Below are positions 45,400-57,590 of a stretch of DNA of 64,000 nucleotides, in pieces (positions within the stretch are counted from its first letter, which is position 1; every line of letters begins with the position of its first letter). The stretch spans positions 119,040,325-119,104,324 of the forward strand of contig CM075764.1 of the NCBI GenBank assembly GCA_037974665.1, written 5' to 3'. The notes under the pieces are model-generated. The model was not told the origin of the DNA. It ran no database searches and saw nothing but the letters and a program-made list of their open reading frames with translations. Made by a program: the position numbers and the translations under genes. Origin of the DNA: Ehretia macrophylla. Taxonomy: Eukaryota > Streptophyta > Magnoliopsida > Boraginales > Ehretiaceae.

Positions 45400-46057
45400 G
45401 TGCTACCATGACTTGTTTTTCAAACTTGGGATTGGCATAGTTAACTGCATCAAATCGATGTCAACATTCCAATGCCATATGATTTGGTTTCCTACAGATC
45501 TGGCACAGTAGAGGGCTGTCACTAGAGTTGGTGTAAGTGTAAGATTTTTGGTTGTTGGAGTAGGAGTTTCCCTTGTTGCCATATTTCTGACCTGAACCTC
45601 TACCTCCTCTTCCTCCTCTATTATTTCTTCTACCTCTTTGTTTGTATTGTCCTAATAAGAAGTTTTTGTATAGAAAGCTGTTGTGAGGTCAGTTTGAGAA
45701 GAGGAGTGTAGAGAGGTAGATTGAAGGAACTACAGACTGAGTTCCTCTAAAAGAAGAGCACTGCTGAGTTCTTAGAAACTGATAGGATCAGTTTTGAACC
45801 TAAGATGAGCTTTAAGGGTCAGATACTGGAGCAGAAACTAAGTTGAGACTATCAGTGATAGTCTTGATTTCATCAAGATAGCTTTGCATAGATCTAGAGC
45901 CTTTGTTAAGCACATGTAGTCTATGTTTCAGCTGATGAACATATGTTCTACTGACAGAGCTATATCTTGTCTCTAGAGCTTGCTAGATAGAAACACAAGT
46001 TTTGAGATGGAGAATTTGTGGGAAAACAGTGGAAGAGATGGTGGCAAAAAGACAGGG
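45400..46057 (-). pseudogene. Copia gag, downstream part with zinc knuckle
   Basis: Continues in phase from 54079 across the nested insertion: residues like TISSTVFPQILHL, a TAG in place of a conserved Trp, QALETRYSSVSRTYVHQLK and SYLDEIKTITDSL (UBN2/retrotran_gag pattern). A CCHC zinc knuckle CQICRKPNHMALEC lies at 45464-45505 and a Gly/Arg-rich run near 45590-45650. Gag forms the virus-like particle and binds RNA. Confidence 0.85.
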
Positions 46058-46062
46058 TCGCA

Positions 46063-49000
46063 TGTAATGCCCCGATCCCTCACGGAACCAGGACTTTTAT
46101 TAACCATACTATCCTTAGCCCAATTCCAAACCCTGGCATGAAATTTAGGGAAAAACGAACGTAGTTTCTCCTATATATAGGACTATCTAGAAACCTACAA
46201 ATATCACCTCAATCCATTTCATCCTTACAAGCATGCAAGTCAACCAGACAACAAGGTAAAGATTACAAGTTATTCAAACATTACAAGCCATTCATAACTA
46301 TCAATACATTCCAACTTAACTTTACAATTACAAAAGTGAACTCAATGATAATCCACGTAAGCCAGCATAATTAACACGAAACTCTCGAGCCTTCTTTCCT
46401 ACCTCTGATAGCACTGATCCTGAAAGATGTTAGAAATGAGGGTGAGTATACAACATGTATACTCAGTGAGGGAGGTAATGCAGCATACCAAGAAATGCTT
46501 TCATGAGATGCAACAAGGATAAACATATATAACACAAAATAACAAAGTTAATTAAACAAGTATTAAACCACATATAGAAAGGATATAGTTCCACATTTGT
46601 CTTCAATCACGAGCCACGAGCCAAGATCTTCAAGCAAGTGCCGGCGAACCCATACTCCTCCAAGTTGGGGTACTCCGGATGTACCCCGATCTTACGACCC
46701 ATATCTCCCGCGGTAGGTCCGTATGCCCCAACGTAGTGAACCACGCCTCTGGGGTAGGGGAGTATGCCTCAGCGAGAAGGGACTGGGAAACCATGGTAGC
46801 CGAGGGAGCACGGCAAGCCTGACGCCGCCCGTGTTACTCGACACTACCATGCCCGAAAAGGTTGTGCAACCCCGAGCAACAAATCACGAATCTCATTTTC
46901 AAAGCAAGTGGGGAGGTAACAAAGTAGGCTAGCCTCACCCTATACATATCATATACACATTTGTTAACCAAAGAGATCAATTATAGTAATATAAACAATT
47001 ACCCTTGGAACTAATTCAAGTAATTAGCAAGATAGCATGAAAATAGTACATATAAACTTTATCCATTTAGATTAAATCATATAATAAAATAAGCTAATAT
47101 GCACAAAAGGAATGAAGACTCCCTCACCTCTATCAAGCTCCACAATGCAAGATTGGCTTCAAATTACTCTCAATCACCTTGAACATAAAGTTAAACATTG
47201 TTTTAATTACTCTTTCACTACAACATTCATTAATTATCTAACTAGATTAGCTAACTCATAGTTTACTTAATTAACATACAACCAAGTAATCATTCAAGTA
47301 ATCTAATATACCAACAATATAAATAACAACAATAAAATCGTGATATAAGCATGTTCTACAATCATTTTAAAGAGTATTTTAAGCATAGATAACCATATTT
47401 AATTCCATAATAGTACTATCAATTTATAAAGCCATTAATCTATACTTATTCTCTTTACAATTAACTCAATATAAAACTCAAGGAAAAACACTTAGAACTA
47501 TGGCAATACAATTACTATAAACAAGAATTCACTTAGAATCTTCAATTCAATAAAAACAATTATGCAATTTAGTTCATGAAACATTCTCTGGATAACGCCA
47601 TATCTTAGATAATCACCCATAACCACCTAACCCATCAAGTCCAATCAAAAGTTAGCAAATAACCCAACTTTATTCCGAAAGCCCCTTTCGTAAACCCAAC
47701 TAAAAATCTATTTTCTAAGCAACAGAAGGACACTACGAGCATTCCAAACATTCAACGGTCACTAACCAACCACAAGGAAGTTCTACATACACCTAAAACA
47801 CTAGAACAAACCAATTGCCCTATATGTCCTTCTTTATGTTCTAGTCATTCTAACCAACTTCTAGCCATCTTTTAACAGGTTTAAGCAAACATTTAAGCCA
47901 TCTAGCATTAATGGCACCTAATAGAAACACTAAAACCATCAATTGAGTAAAAGTCACAAAAACTCAATAGAATACTATTCTTTGCTCTAACTTTCTCAAG
48001 CTATCACATCCCAACGAGTTATGATAATAGAAATCCGTTTTCACCATGCAAACCTATCCATATTATGATCCATTTAAATGCAAAGAAAACCCGTTTAAAC
48101 TATAACAATCACAAAACTCCATTCGTCCCCTTAGTTGATTTATACTACAATTAAGTTAACCAATCACCCAACTAATGCCATAACCATACCAAAAGTGCTT
48201 CCATGACCTCCCAAGACAATGCCAACACTCAAACCGAGCAAATTCCACACTTGGTCAAAACATCCCCTTTGCAATTCAAGGCTAATTAGCTTCCAAACGT
48301 AATACGAAGTTCAAGGTACGCAACCAAGCTATACTACCTTCCTAATGACACTTAATGACACCACTTAGGACCTCAAAGTCATGCAATTACCCGCATTTAG
48401 CCCGAAAGCCCCAAATTCTCTCTTTTGACTTTGTACTACACGTACCTCAACTGGGACTCAAATGGGAGCTAGCAAAGCTTAGTTAGGTCTTAAATAGCCT
48501 AGGATTACTAAATGTGGAGACCAATTCAACCTGGATTCGCGATAACCCCAAAACCCCTTTCTAAAAGTCGGCTATTTTATTCTTTTGCTAGGTTATGAGC
48601 AATTAAATGTTATGGGGCCTTTACACTACTTTCATTAACATCTAAAGCACCTATTAGGATCATTGATTCAAACTATAAAGTCCAATTTCACAAAACCCTA
48701 ACATTCCTGTCACTATTCATGTCAAATATTCAACGAGCAATTTCAACCGATTAAACTACGAAACAATAGCATAAATTAAGTCTCTGCTACTTATATATAA
48801 CATACATAAGCATATTTGAGCATTGAATTAGCATTTAAGAGTAAAACAAGAAATTCAAGAAAGTTGTCATATTTTTTAAATGCAAAAATAGGTATAAAAT
48901 CCCTCACCAATTGCGCGTAAGAGCTCTTAGGAGGCTAGTAAACACCCTAAACCACTTGTACCTAGCTTGGCTTGGCTTGGAATGAGGATTTGTTGAGCAA

Positions 49001-49485
49001 AAATCTCTATTTCTCATCCTATGATATTTTCGGATTTGCAACAGTATTTTCGGCTTTTCTCTTCTTTTTTGTTTTTTGTTTGTTTTATGAGCTATTATAT
49101 GTACATGTTGAGTATTTAAAGGGTGGGGTCAAGTTGGGTGAGTTTATTGCCTACTAAAATGAGCCTAGTCAACTTAAAAACGAGTCTAATGCGCATAAAT
49201 TAAGTTAGCTAACTAAAACATAATGTTTCATACGTAACACTATTCATTAGCTTTAACAAATCATTTTCTAAACGAAGGCTCCTATCGCTTTAAGCTCAAA
49301 TGCACATTTTTCTCATTTCTATAACAATTAATATGATTTAAGAAAAAAACTAATTCGAAAAAAATAGATAGTTGAAAAACGTAATGAATAGTAACCAAGG
49401 AAAGCAACAAGTAAATGGATAGTGAAAATGCACAAACAGTAGATGAAACAGTTAATGAATCATGGCAATGTTCTCGGGTGTCACA
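46063..49485 (-). repeat. 3' LTR of nested element 2
   Basis: 3423 bp. It contains a GC-rich block at about 46620-46900 (tacgacccatatctcccgcg; ggggtactccggatgtaccc), repeated at 51230-51480 in the other LTR, that stands out in AT-rich surroundings. A TATA-like tttaaata lies on the minus strand near 49110. The 69-codon frame at 46723-46932 is not kept in the partner LTR. Confidence 0.92.
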
Positions 49486-50656
49486 TCCTCTCCTCCTTAA
49501 ACAAATTGCGTCCACGCAATTCTTTTTCACAAGAGAACTCTGCATCAACTGAAAACTAACTCTGATTACTCTTGAATAGTTACTGAGAAAGACACGGTCT
49601 CCTCAAATGAACATCATATGAAAATGTCAAGTAGAAGTCCCGAGCGGAATGTTAAGAAAGATACCAAATAAGCAGTTCGAAGAACAATTATGAATGAGAA
49701 CCCAGATAAGAATTCCATTAGTACCGCCTAAAAATTTCCAAGTAAGAAGGCTAAATAAAGGCTCAAATGAAGATACTATCTCGAAATCTGAATAAGAATC
49801 ATGTTGCCCATGAATACCATAGAAGAGCAGAATCCCAAATAAGAGCATCAAGAAAATACCAATAAGAATTTAGAGTACAAATGCTGAAGATAATTCCATA
49901 TATTAAGGTTGATTAGAATCCTAAACTAAGTCCTCCGAGCAATACCAGCAAGAAAATACTAGAAGAATACTCAATAAGAAAACCCAGAGAACAGTCATAT
50001 AGAAATCTCAAAGGAAGCCATTCATTTCTGACTGCTGAGCGAAGAAGAATGCCTTGGAAGAAATTCCAATAACTGAGTTCCTCTTACAACACCAATTCCC
50101 AAATAAAGGGTTGATTAATTGCCTCTCATTCCCACTAATCTACATAACTTGGAGGGCCTATTGCTAATCACTTCTTCTTAGGGGGGGAGGGGGGGGGGGA
50201 AGAAGTCTTTCTTACTATTTCAACGGGACATGTATGAATGCCAAGATATCACATTTACACATATATGTTTTAAACTATTATACAAACATGTTTATATAAG
50301 AGTTTATGAAACAGTGTGATCATCAAAGTCATTCAAGCACGACAATCAAGTCAATCATAACACAACTCAATCAAATACATTCAAATACGCACATTACAAG
50401 CAACAGTTCAAACAATTAACAATTCACGAGGTCAATTTGATGCACAACTAGCCACTTTACTTCACTTAGCACACATTTAGCATGTAACACATAATTGTGT
50501 CACATAGGTGCACACATTCAATACAAGATACACAATCACACATGCAGGCATACACTTTCAAGACACACACTTAATAAGCACACACGCAAGGGTTACTACC
50601 CGACAGGCCGAGGACCCTGTCCTGGCTTAGAGCTAACTAAGCTCTGATACCACTTC
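49486..50656 (-). other. Internal region of nested element 2
   Basis: 1171 bp, no gene. From 49600 to 50110 a degenerate aataagaattcc/gaaaataccaa motif recurs, as in the internal region of nested element 1. A poly(G) run lies at 50180-50200. 50280-50590 has cacacaca-like low complexity. Confidence 0.8.
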
Positions 50657-53600
50657 TGTAATGCCCCGATCCTTCACGGAACCAGGACTTTTATTAACCA
50701 TACTATCCTCAGCCCAATTACAAACCCTGACACGAAATTTAGGGGAAAACGGACAGAGTTTCCCCTATATATAGGACTATCTAGAAACCTGCAAACATCA
50801 CCTCAATCCATTTCATCCTTACAAGCATGCAAGTCAACCAGACAACAAGGTAAAGATTACAAGTTATTAAAACATTACAAGCCATTCATAACTATCAATA
50901 CATTCCAACTTAACTTTACAATTATAAAACTGAATTCAATGATAATCCACGTAAGCCAGCATAATTAACACGAAACTCTCGAGCTTTCTTTCCTACCTCT
51001 GACAACACTGATCTTGAAAGGTGTTAGAAACGAGGGTGAGACTACAACATGTATACTCAGTGAGAGAGGTGATACAGCATACCAAGAAATGCTTTCATGA
51101 GATGCAACAAGGATAAAACATATACAACACAAAAAAACAAAGTTAATTAAACAAGTATTAAACCACGTATAGAAAGGATACGGTTCCACGTTTGTCTTCA
51201 ATCACGAGCCACGAGCCAAGATCTTCAAGCAAGTGCCGGCAAACCCATACTCCTCCAAGTTGGGGTACTCCGGATGTACCCCGATCCTACGACCCATATC
51301 TCCTGCGGTAGGTCTGTATACCCTAACGAGATGAACCACGCCTCTGGCGTAGGGGAGTATGCCTCAGCGAGAAAGGATTGGGAAACCATGGTAGCCAAGG
51401 GAACACGGCAAGCTCGACGCCGCCCGTGTTACTTGATACTATCATGCTCGAAAAGGTTACGCAACCTCGAGTAACGAATCACGAATCTCATTTTCAAATC
51501 AAGTGGGGAAGTAGCAAAGTAGGCTAGCCTCACCCCATACATATCAGATACACATTTGTTAACCAAAGAGAGCAATTATAATAATATAAACAATTACCCT
51601 TGCAACTAATTCAAGTAATTCGCAAGATAGCATGAAAATAATACATATAAACTTTATCCATTTAGATTAAATCATTTAATAAAATAAGCTAATATGCACA
51701 AAAGGAATGAAGACTCCCTCACTTCTATCAAGCTCCACAATGCAAGATTGGCTTCAAATTACTCTCAATCACCTTGAACATAAAGTTAAACATTGTTTCA
51801 ATTACTCTTTCACTACAACATTCATTAATTATCCAACTAGGTTAGATAACTCATAGTTTACTTAATTAACTTACAACCAAGTAATCATTCAAGTAATCTA
51901 ATATACCAACAATATAACTAACAACAATAAAATCATGATATAAGCATGTTCTACAATCATGTTAAAGAGTATTTTAAGCATAGATAACCATATTTAATTC
52001 CATAATAGTACTATCAATTTATAAAGCCATTAATCTATACTTATTCTCTTTACAATTAACTTAATATAAAATTCAAAGAAAAACACTTAGAACTATGGCA
52101 ATACAATTACTATAAACAAGAATTCACTTAGAATCTTCAATTCAAGAAAAAAAATTATGCAATTTAGTTCATGAAACATTCTCTGGATAACGCCATATCT
52201 TAGATAATCACCCATAACCACCTAATCCATCAAGTCCAATCAAAACTTAGCAAATAACTCAACTTTATTCCAAAAGCCCCTTTCGTAAACCCAACTAAAA
52301 ATCTATCTTCTAAGCAACAGGAAGACACTACGAGCATTCCAAGCATCCAACGGTCACTAACCAACCACAAGGAAGTTCTACAAACACCTAAAACACTAGA
52401 ACAAACCAATTGCCCTAACTGTCTCTCTTTATGTTCTAGTCATTCTAACCAACTTCTAGCCATCTTTTAACGGGTTTAAGCAAACATTTAAGCCATCTAT
52501 CATTAATGGCACCTAATAGAAACACTAAAACCATCAATAGAGTAAAAGTCACAAAAACTCAATAGAATACTATTCTTTTCTCTAACTTTCTCAAGCTATC
52601 ACATCCCAACGAGCTATGATAATAGAAATCCGTTTTCACCATGCAAACCTATCCATTTATGATCCATTTAAATACAAAGAAAACCCGTTTAAACTATAAC
52701 AATCACAAAACTCCATTTGTCCCCTTAGTTGATTTATACTTCAACTAAGTTAACCAATCACCCAACTAATGCCATAATCATACCAAAAGTGCTTCCATGA
52801 CCTCCCAAGACAATGCCAACACTCAAACTGAGCAAATTTCACACTTGGTCAAAACATCCCTTTTGCAATTCAAGGCTAATTAGCTTCCAAACGTAATACG
52901 AAGTTTAAGGTACGCAACCAAGCTATACTACCTTCCTAATGACACTTAATGACACCACTTAGGACCTCAAAGTCATGCAATTACCTGCATTTAGCCCGAA
53001 AGCCCCAAATTTTCTCTTTTGACTTTGTACTACACGTACCTCAACTGGGACTCAAATGGGAGCTAGCAAAGCTTAGTTAGGTCTTAAATAGCCTAAAATT
53101 ACTAAATGTGGAGGCCAATTCAACCCGGATTCGCGATAACCCCGAAACCCCTTCCTAAAAGTCGGCTATTTTATTCTTTTGCTAGGTTATGAGCAATTAA
53201 ATGGTATAGGGACTTTACACTACTTTCATTAACATCTAAATCACCTATTAGGATCATTGATTCAAGCTATAAAGTCCAATTTCACAAAACCCTAATATTC
53301 CCATCACTATTCATGCCAAATATTCAACGAGCAATTTTAACCGATTAAACTACGAAACAATAGCATAAATTAAGTCTCTACTACTTATATATAACATACA
53401 TAATCGTATTTGAGCATTGAATTAGCATTTAAGAGTAAAACAAGAAATTCAAGAAAGTTGTCACATTTTTAAAATACAAAAATAGGTATGAAATCCCTCA
53501 CCTATTCCGCGTAGGAGCTCCTAGGAGGCTAGTAAACACCCTAAACCAATTGTACCTAGCTTGGCTTGGCTTGGAATGAGGATTTGTTGAGCAAAAATCC

Positions 53601-54073
53601 TATTGCTCTTTCTATGCTATTTTCAGATTTGCTACAGTGTTTTCAGCTTTTCTCTTTATTTTTGTTTTTGTTTTATGAGGTATTATATGTATATGTTGAG
53701 TATTTAAAGGGTGGGGTCAAGTTGGGTGAGTTTATTGCCTACTAAAATGTGCCTAGTCAACTTAAAAATGAGTCTAATGCGCGTAAATTAAGTTAGCTAA
53801 CTAAAACATAATATTTCATACGTAACACTATTTATTAGCTTTAACAAATCATTTTCTAAACGAAGGCTCCTATCGCTTTAAGCTCAAATGCACATTTTTC
53901 TCATTCCTATAACAATTAATATGATTTAAGAAAAATGCTAATTCGAAGAAAATCGATAGTTGGAAAACGTAATGAATAGTAACCAAGGAAAGTAACAAGT
54001 AAATGGATAGTGAAAATGCACAAACAATAGATGAAACAGTTAATGAATCATGACAATATTCTCGTGTGTCACA
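50657..54073 (-). repeat. 5' LTR of nested element 2
   Basis: 3417 bp, matching the partner over its whole length with scattered substitutions and small indels (more than the pair in nested element 1, by eye), so this insertion appears older. Confidence 0.92.
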
Positions 54074-54078
54074 TCGCA

Positions 54079-54337
54079 TATTCTTCTCAACCAGAAGCCA
54101 AGTGGAGTAGGCTGGATTTGGTGATGTGGTTCCATTTGGAGCTGTAAGACGCTTAGGTGGACATCTTTTAGTGCAATTGATATGATCTAATAGATCATAG
54201 GCAAAGAAGATAGCTTCAGTTTGTGCTTTCCACACTAAGTAATTAGAATTGTCTAGCTGAATTTTAACTAGTGAGTTAAGATTTTGGATGAGAAGTTTCA
54301 ATCCAAATGGAAGAGCATGATCTGATGGTAGAGCCAT
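54079..54337 (-). pseudogene. Copia gag, N-terminal part
   Basis: ATG at 54337 (an upstream in-frame ATG lies at 54364) opens MALPSDHALPFGLKLLIQNL, then KIQLDNSNYLVWKAQTEAI and AYSTWLLVEKNM, the N-terminal pattern of Copia gag (LDNxNYLxWK...). The frame is cut by the nested element at 54073 and resumes in phase at 46057. The 350 bp between this start and the primer-binding site is leader sequence. Confidence 0.88.
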
Positions 54338-54681
54338 GGCTTTGTTGAGAGAAAAAAAAATCAATTGAAGTTATGAAGAGTTGATTGAAGAGTGCTCAGA
54401 TCAAACCTAGGGTTTGAAGACTTGGAGAAGTGCAGATCTTGACCTCAAAACTTTTTTTTTAGTAGAACTTCAATCGCACCTTCTGAGATTGCTGTAGGAA
54501 GCTTTATAGAAACTTTAATGGCTGCTCCAATGGAGGATTGTGAAGGAGTTGAAATTAGGGTTTGCAGAATAAGCTTGTGTACTGCTTCAATTGGTTATGG
54601 AGAGCTTCAATTTGAGCTTGGAAAAAGCTTTGAAGTGTTCTTTAATGGAGGTTATGACCTCGATAAAAAGGATCTATGGCG

Positions 54682-54693
54682 GCTCTGATGCCA
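54682..54693 (-). promoter_or_regulatory. Primer-binding site of the Copia element
   Basis: The minus strand reads TGGCATCAGAGCC immediately after the 5' LTR: an initiator-Met tRNA site with one variant base (GGCATC for GGTATC). Confidence 0.8.
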
Positions 54694-54943
54694 TGTGAAA
54701 ATTCTAGAGAGAGTTTAGAGAGCTGAATTATTTTCATTGATTGATAAAATGATTGTTACAATGATGAGCTATATTTATAGCTTTACAAGCAGATATTTTC
54801 TACAAAATTGTACAATTGTTTAGAGTTAGTTGTTTTGCTATCTAGTCTAACTATCCTGACAGCTAAGCTTAACTAACTCTGTTAACTTAGCTTAAGTAAC
54901 TGACTGTGACTAACTGTGGTTGTCACTGTTATTCTCCTTAACA
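54694..54943 (-). repeat. 5' LTR of the Copia element
   Basis: 250 bp, TG...CA ends, TATA-like ctatatttatag at 54769-54782. The tatat target-site copy follows at 54944-54948. Confidence 0.93.
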
Positions 54944-55194
54944 TATATTTTGGTGGCTTGTACTCTTGTAAGATCAGATTATGAATTCAGATTAAACTTA
55001 AAGTCTTAGACTTTGTTTTAGAAGAAGGATTTCTCCTATCTTTGCTTTGTATCTCTTAGGTGGATTACTTTGAGTGGTGAGCTTTTATCCTTAAAGTTTT
55101 TGTATTTCTAGAGTGGATTCTTTAGAATGGTGAGCCTTTATCCTATTTCTCTTTTGTGTTATCTCCTAAATCATTCATTTTCAACATCAAGGAA

Positions 55195-57375
55195 TAAGCT
55201 AAGTAACTAAGCAAGCAAGCAAATAAGAAAGTAAGCTAAGTAACTAAGCAAGCAAGGAAGGAAGCTAAGTAACTAACTCAGTAAGCAAGTAAGGAAGGAT
55301 GCCAAGTCATAAGTAAGCAAGATAAGTAAATAATAAGTAAGCAATGAAAGAAGTAAGCAAGCAAAGAAAATAAGACTAAGTAAGCAAGCAAGCTAAGAAA
55401 ATAAGACTAAATACGTAAGTAAACAAGCTAAGTAAATAAGTACGTAAGTAAACAAGCTAAGTAAGCAAGTACGTAAGCAAAATAGTAAGCAATATAAGGA
55501 AATAAGTAAGCAAGCTAAGAAAATGAGATGCATTAATGATGAATGATGAATGAAACGAATGATGAATGAATGAATGAATGAATGGTGAATGATGAATGGT
55601 GATGAGATGAGAATGATGATGATGATGAATGAGGTGAGTGAGATGATGGCATGATGATGATGAGAATGAATGACTGCAATGATGATGATGAATGTGAGAG
55701 GATTTTGAGGTGGCCTAGTTGGTGGGTTACCTCAGATTAAGCAAGCTAAGTAATTAAGTAAACAAGTAAGCAAGCTAAGGAAAGAAGACTAAGTAAGCAA
55801 GGTAAGAAAATAAGACTAAATAAGTAAGCACGCTAAGAAAATGAGATGCATGAATGATGAATGATGAATGAATGGTGAATGATGAATGGTAAATGGTGAG
55901 TGAGTGATGAATGAATGAATGGTGAATGATGAATGAATGAATGAATGAATGAATGGGTAAATGAATGGGTGAATGAATGGGTGAATGAATGATGAATGAA
56001 TGGTGATGAGGTTAGAATAATGATGATTAATTAGATGCGTGAGATGATAAGGAATGATGAGATGATGGTAATGGATGATGATGAGAATAAATTGAGTGAG
56101 ATGATGATGATGATGAATGTGAAAGGATTCTGATGATGATGAAAGTAAGAGAACTAATAAGTTAGTCAATAACTAACTAAATAAGTAAACAAATAAGCAA
56201 GTAAGTAATAAGTAGGTAAGCTAAAATTAAATAAGCAAGCAAGTAAACTAAGTAACTAACCAACTAAATAACAAAACTAAGTAAGTAAAAGTAACTAACT
56301 AAATAACTAGTAACTATGTAACTAAACTAAAACTAAATTAAGCAAGTAAATGGCTAAGTAAATAAGTAAGCTAAATAGATAAATAAAAACCTAAGCTAAG
56401 CTAAACTAACAGAAGTAAAATTAAGCAAAGTAAGCTAGCTAAACTAAGTAATCTTACTTAATAAGTCTAAGCTAAACTAAGTAAATAGCCTAAGATAAGC
56501 TAAGTAAGTTAAGCCTAAGCTATATAAAGTAAACTAAGCAAGTAAAGAGTGTTAAGCTAAACTGACCAAAGTAAACTAAGCTAAGTAAGCAAGCAAACTA
56601 AGTAAAGTTAATAAGTCTAAGCTAAACTAAGTAATCTAAAGAAGCTAAATAAGTTAAGGCTAAGCTATATAAGTAAACTAAGTAACATGAGCTATGCAAG
56701 GCTAAATAAACTAACCTAAGCTAAGCTAAGTAAACTAAGATAAATAAACTAAGCTAAGCTAACAGTTACGCTATGTAAGTAAAGCAAGCTAATCTAAGCT
56801 AAGCAAAGTTAAGCTAAATTAAGTACTCAACTAAGAAAAGAAAGCGCCAAAGTAACTTAAATAAGCTAAGCTAAGCTAAACTAACTAAGTTAATCTAAAC
56901 TAAGAAAGTAAGTAAATAACTAATAAGTAAGTAACTAAGTAAAGTATGTAAAATAAGCTGAGTGAGTGAGTGACTATGCTAAGTAAAACTATATAACTAA
57001 GAGTGACCAAGCTAAGTAAGTATGTAAGCTAAATAAACTAAGTATATAAACTAAACTAAGTAAGCTAAGTAGATAATTAAACTAACCAAATAAGTAAAAC
57101 TAAAACTAAATAAGTAATAAGCAAGCAAGCTAAGTAACAAACTAAATAAGAAAGTAACTAAAACTAAGTAACAAAAAAGTAAGATAAATAATAAGTGAAA
57201 CTAAGCAAGTAACTAAATAAGTAAACAAATAAGCAAGTAATTCGTAAGTAAGCAGGTAATAATTAAGCTAGCTAAAATTAATAGGAAAGCAAGTAAGCTA
57301 AGTAACTAACTAAACTAAGTAAAAGTAAACTAAATAACTAACTAAGAATAAGTAATTAAGTAAGTGAAAACAAAA
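55195..57375. repeat. YAAG tetranucleotide array, block 4, with embedded AATG arrays
   Basis: 2.2 kb of TAAG/CAAG/TAAC units, continuing block 3 once the nested elements are removed. Two stretches switch to (gatgaatgaatg)n: 55530-55700 and 55845-56155. The second yields a His/Ile/Ser-rich minus frame (55816-56169) that is repeat-derived, not a gene. Confidence 0.9.
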
Positions 57376-57383
57376 TTTCTAAA

Positions 57384-57590
57384 TGGCATCAAACTTTAAA
57401 TGAATATGAGGTATGTGGTGGAAGGCCTAATTCCATAAAAGTGCATATTGATAATGTGATAGAGTTTCAGAAACGCACTAATATAGTAAAAGAAATTTTC
57501 AAGATCAAAACCTAAGAAGATATAAAAATTAGAAGCAAAGCTGTTATATTATCAATATTTCTAGAATCATTGTTGATAACTATAGAATAG
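57384..57590 (+). pseudogene. Unrecognised exon-like fragment
   Basis: An open stretch interrupted by one TAA (57513) reads WHQTLNEYEVCGGRPNSIKV, then HIDNVIEFQKRTNIVKEIFK, then after the stop EDIKIRSKAVILSIFLESLL. The amino-acid mix is that of a folded protein, unlike the repeats beside it. No start codon or splice sites are secure. I cannot assign a family; a broken host gene or transposon protein is possible. Confidence 0.35.

Larger units (their letters stand above)
46063..54073 (-). mobile_element. Non-coding long-LTR retrotransposon (LARD-like), nested element 2
   Basis: LTRs of 3423 bp (46063-49485) and 3417 bp (50657-54073) around an internal region of 1171 bp. Perfect 5-bp target-site duplication tcgca at 46058-46062 and 54074-54078, inside the Copia gag frame. 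Primer-binding site TGGTATCAGAGC (plus 50641-50652), 4 nt from the LTR; polypurine tract aggaggagagg before the other LTR. It shares LTR ends (tgtaatgccccgatcc), primer-site spacing and the gaattgcgtggacgcaatt block with the element at 7646-13405, but the LTR bodies differ. It is a second member of the same non-autonomous group. No gag or pol. Confidence 0.94.
41871..54943 (-). mobile_element. Ty1/Copia retrotransposon, split by a long-LTR element
   Basis: LTRs of 251 bp (41871-42121) and 250 bp (54694-54943) with TGTTAAGG...TTTTCACA ends in element orientation; perfect target-site duplication tatat at 41866-41870 and 54944-54948. The primer-binding site TGGCATCAGAGCC directly follows the 5' LTR and a polypurine tract CTTGCGGGGGA precedes the 3' LTR. 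The order on the minus strand is gag (split), protease, integrase, RT, RNase H, i.e. Copia. Net length without the insert is about 5.1 kb. Point stops and frameshifts make it non-autonomous now. Confidence 0.95.
40111..55189. mobile_element. Probable second solo LTR, split by a Mutator-like and a Copia element
   Basis: Non-repetitive sequence starts tgatggcgg at 40111 and ends ttcaacatca at 55189, giving TGATG...CATCA ends. Flanks are aggag (40106-40110) and aggaa (55190-55194), a 5-bp duplication with one mismatch, inside YAAG sequence. Net pieces are 40111-40542, 41824-41870 and 54949-55189, about 715 bp. No internal domain. Orientation unknown. The flanks agree, but a partner LTR is needed to be certain. 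Confidence 0.6.

Noticed and set aside
46723-46932. 69-codon frame in a GC-rich block
   Set aside because: The partner LTR (51274-51474) has a different frame and length there, so the reading is not conserved.
55816-56169. His- and Ile-rich 117-codon minus frame
   Set aside because: Translation of (ATGAATG)n repeats; no start context or domain.
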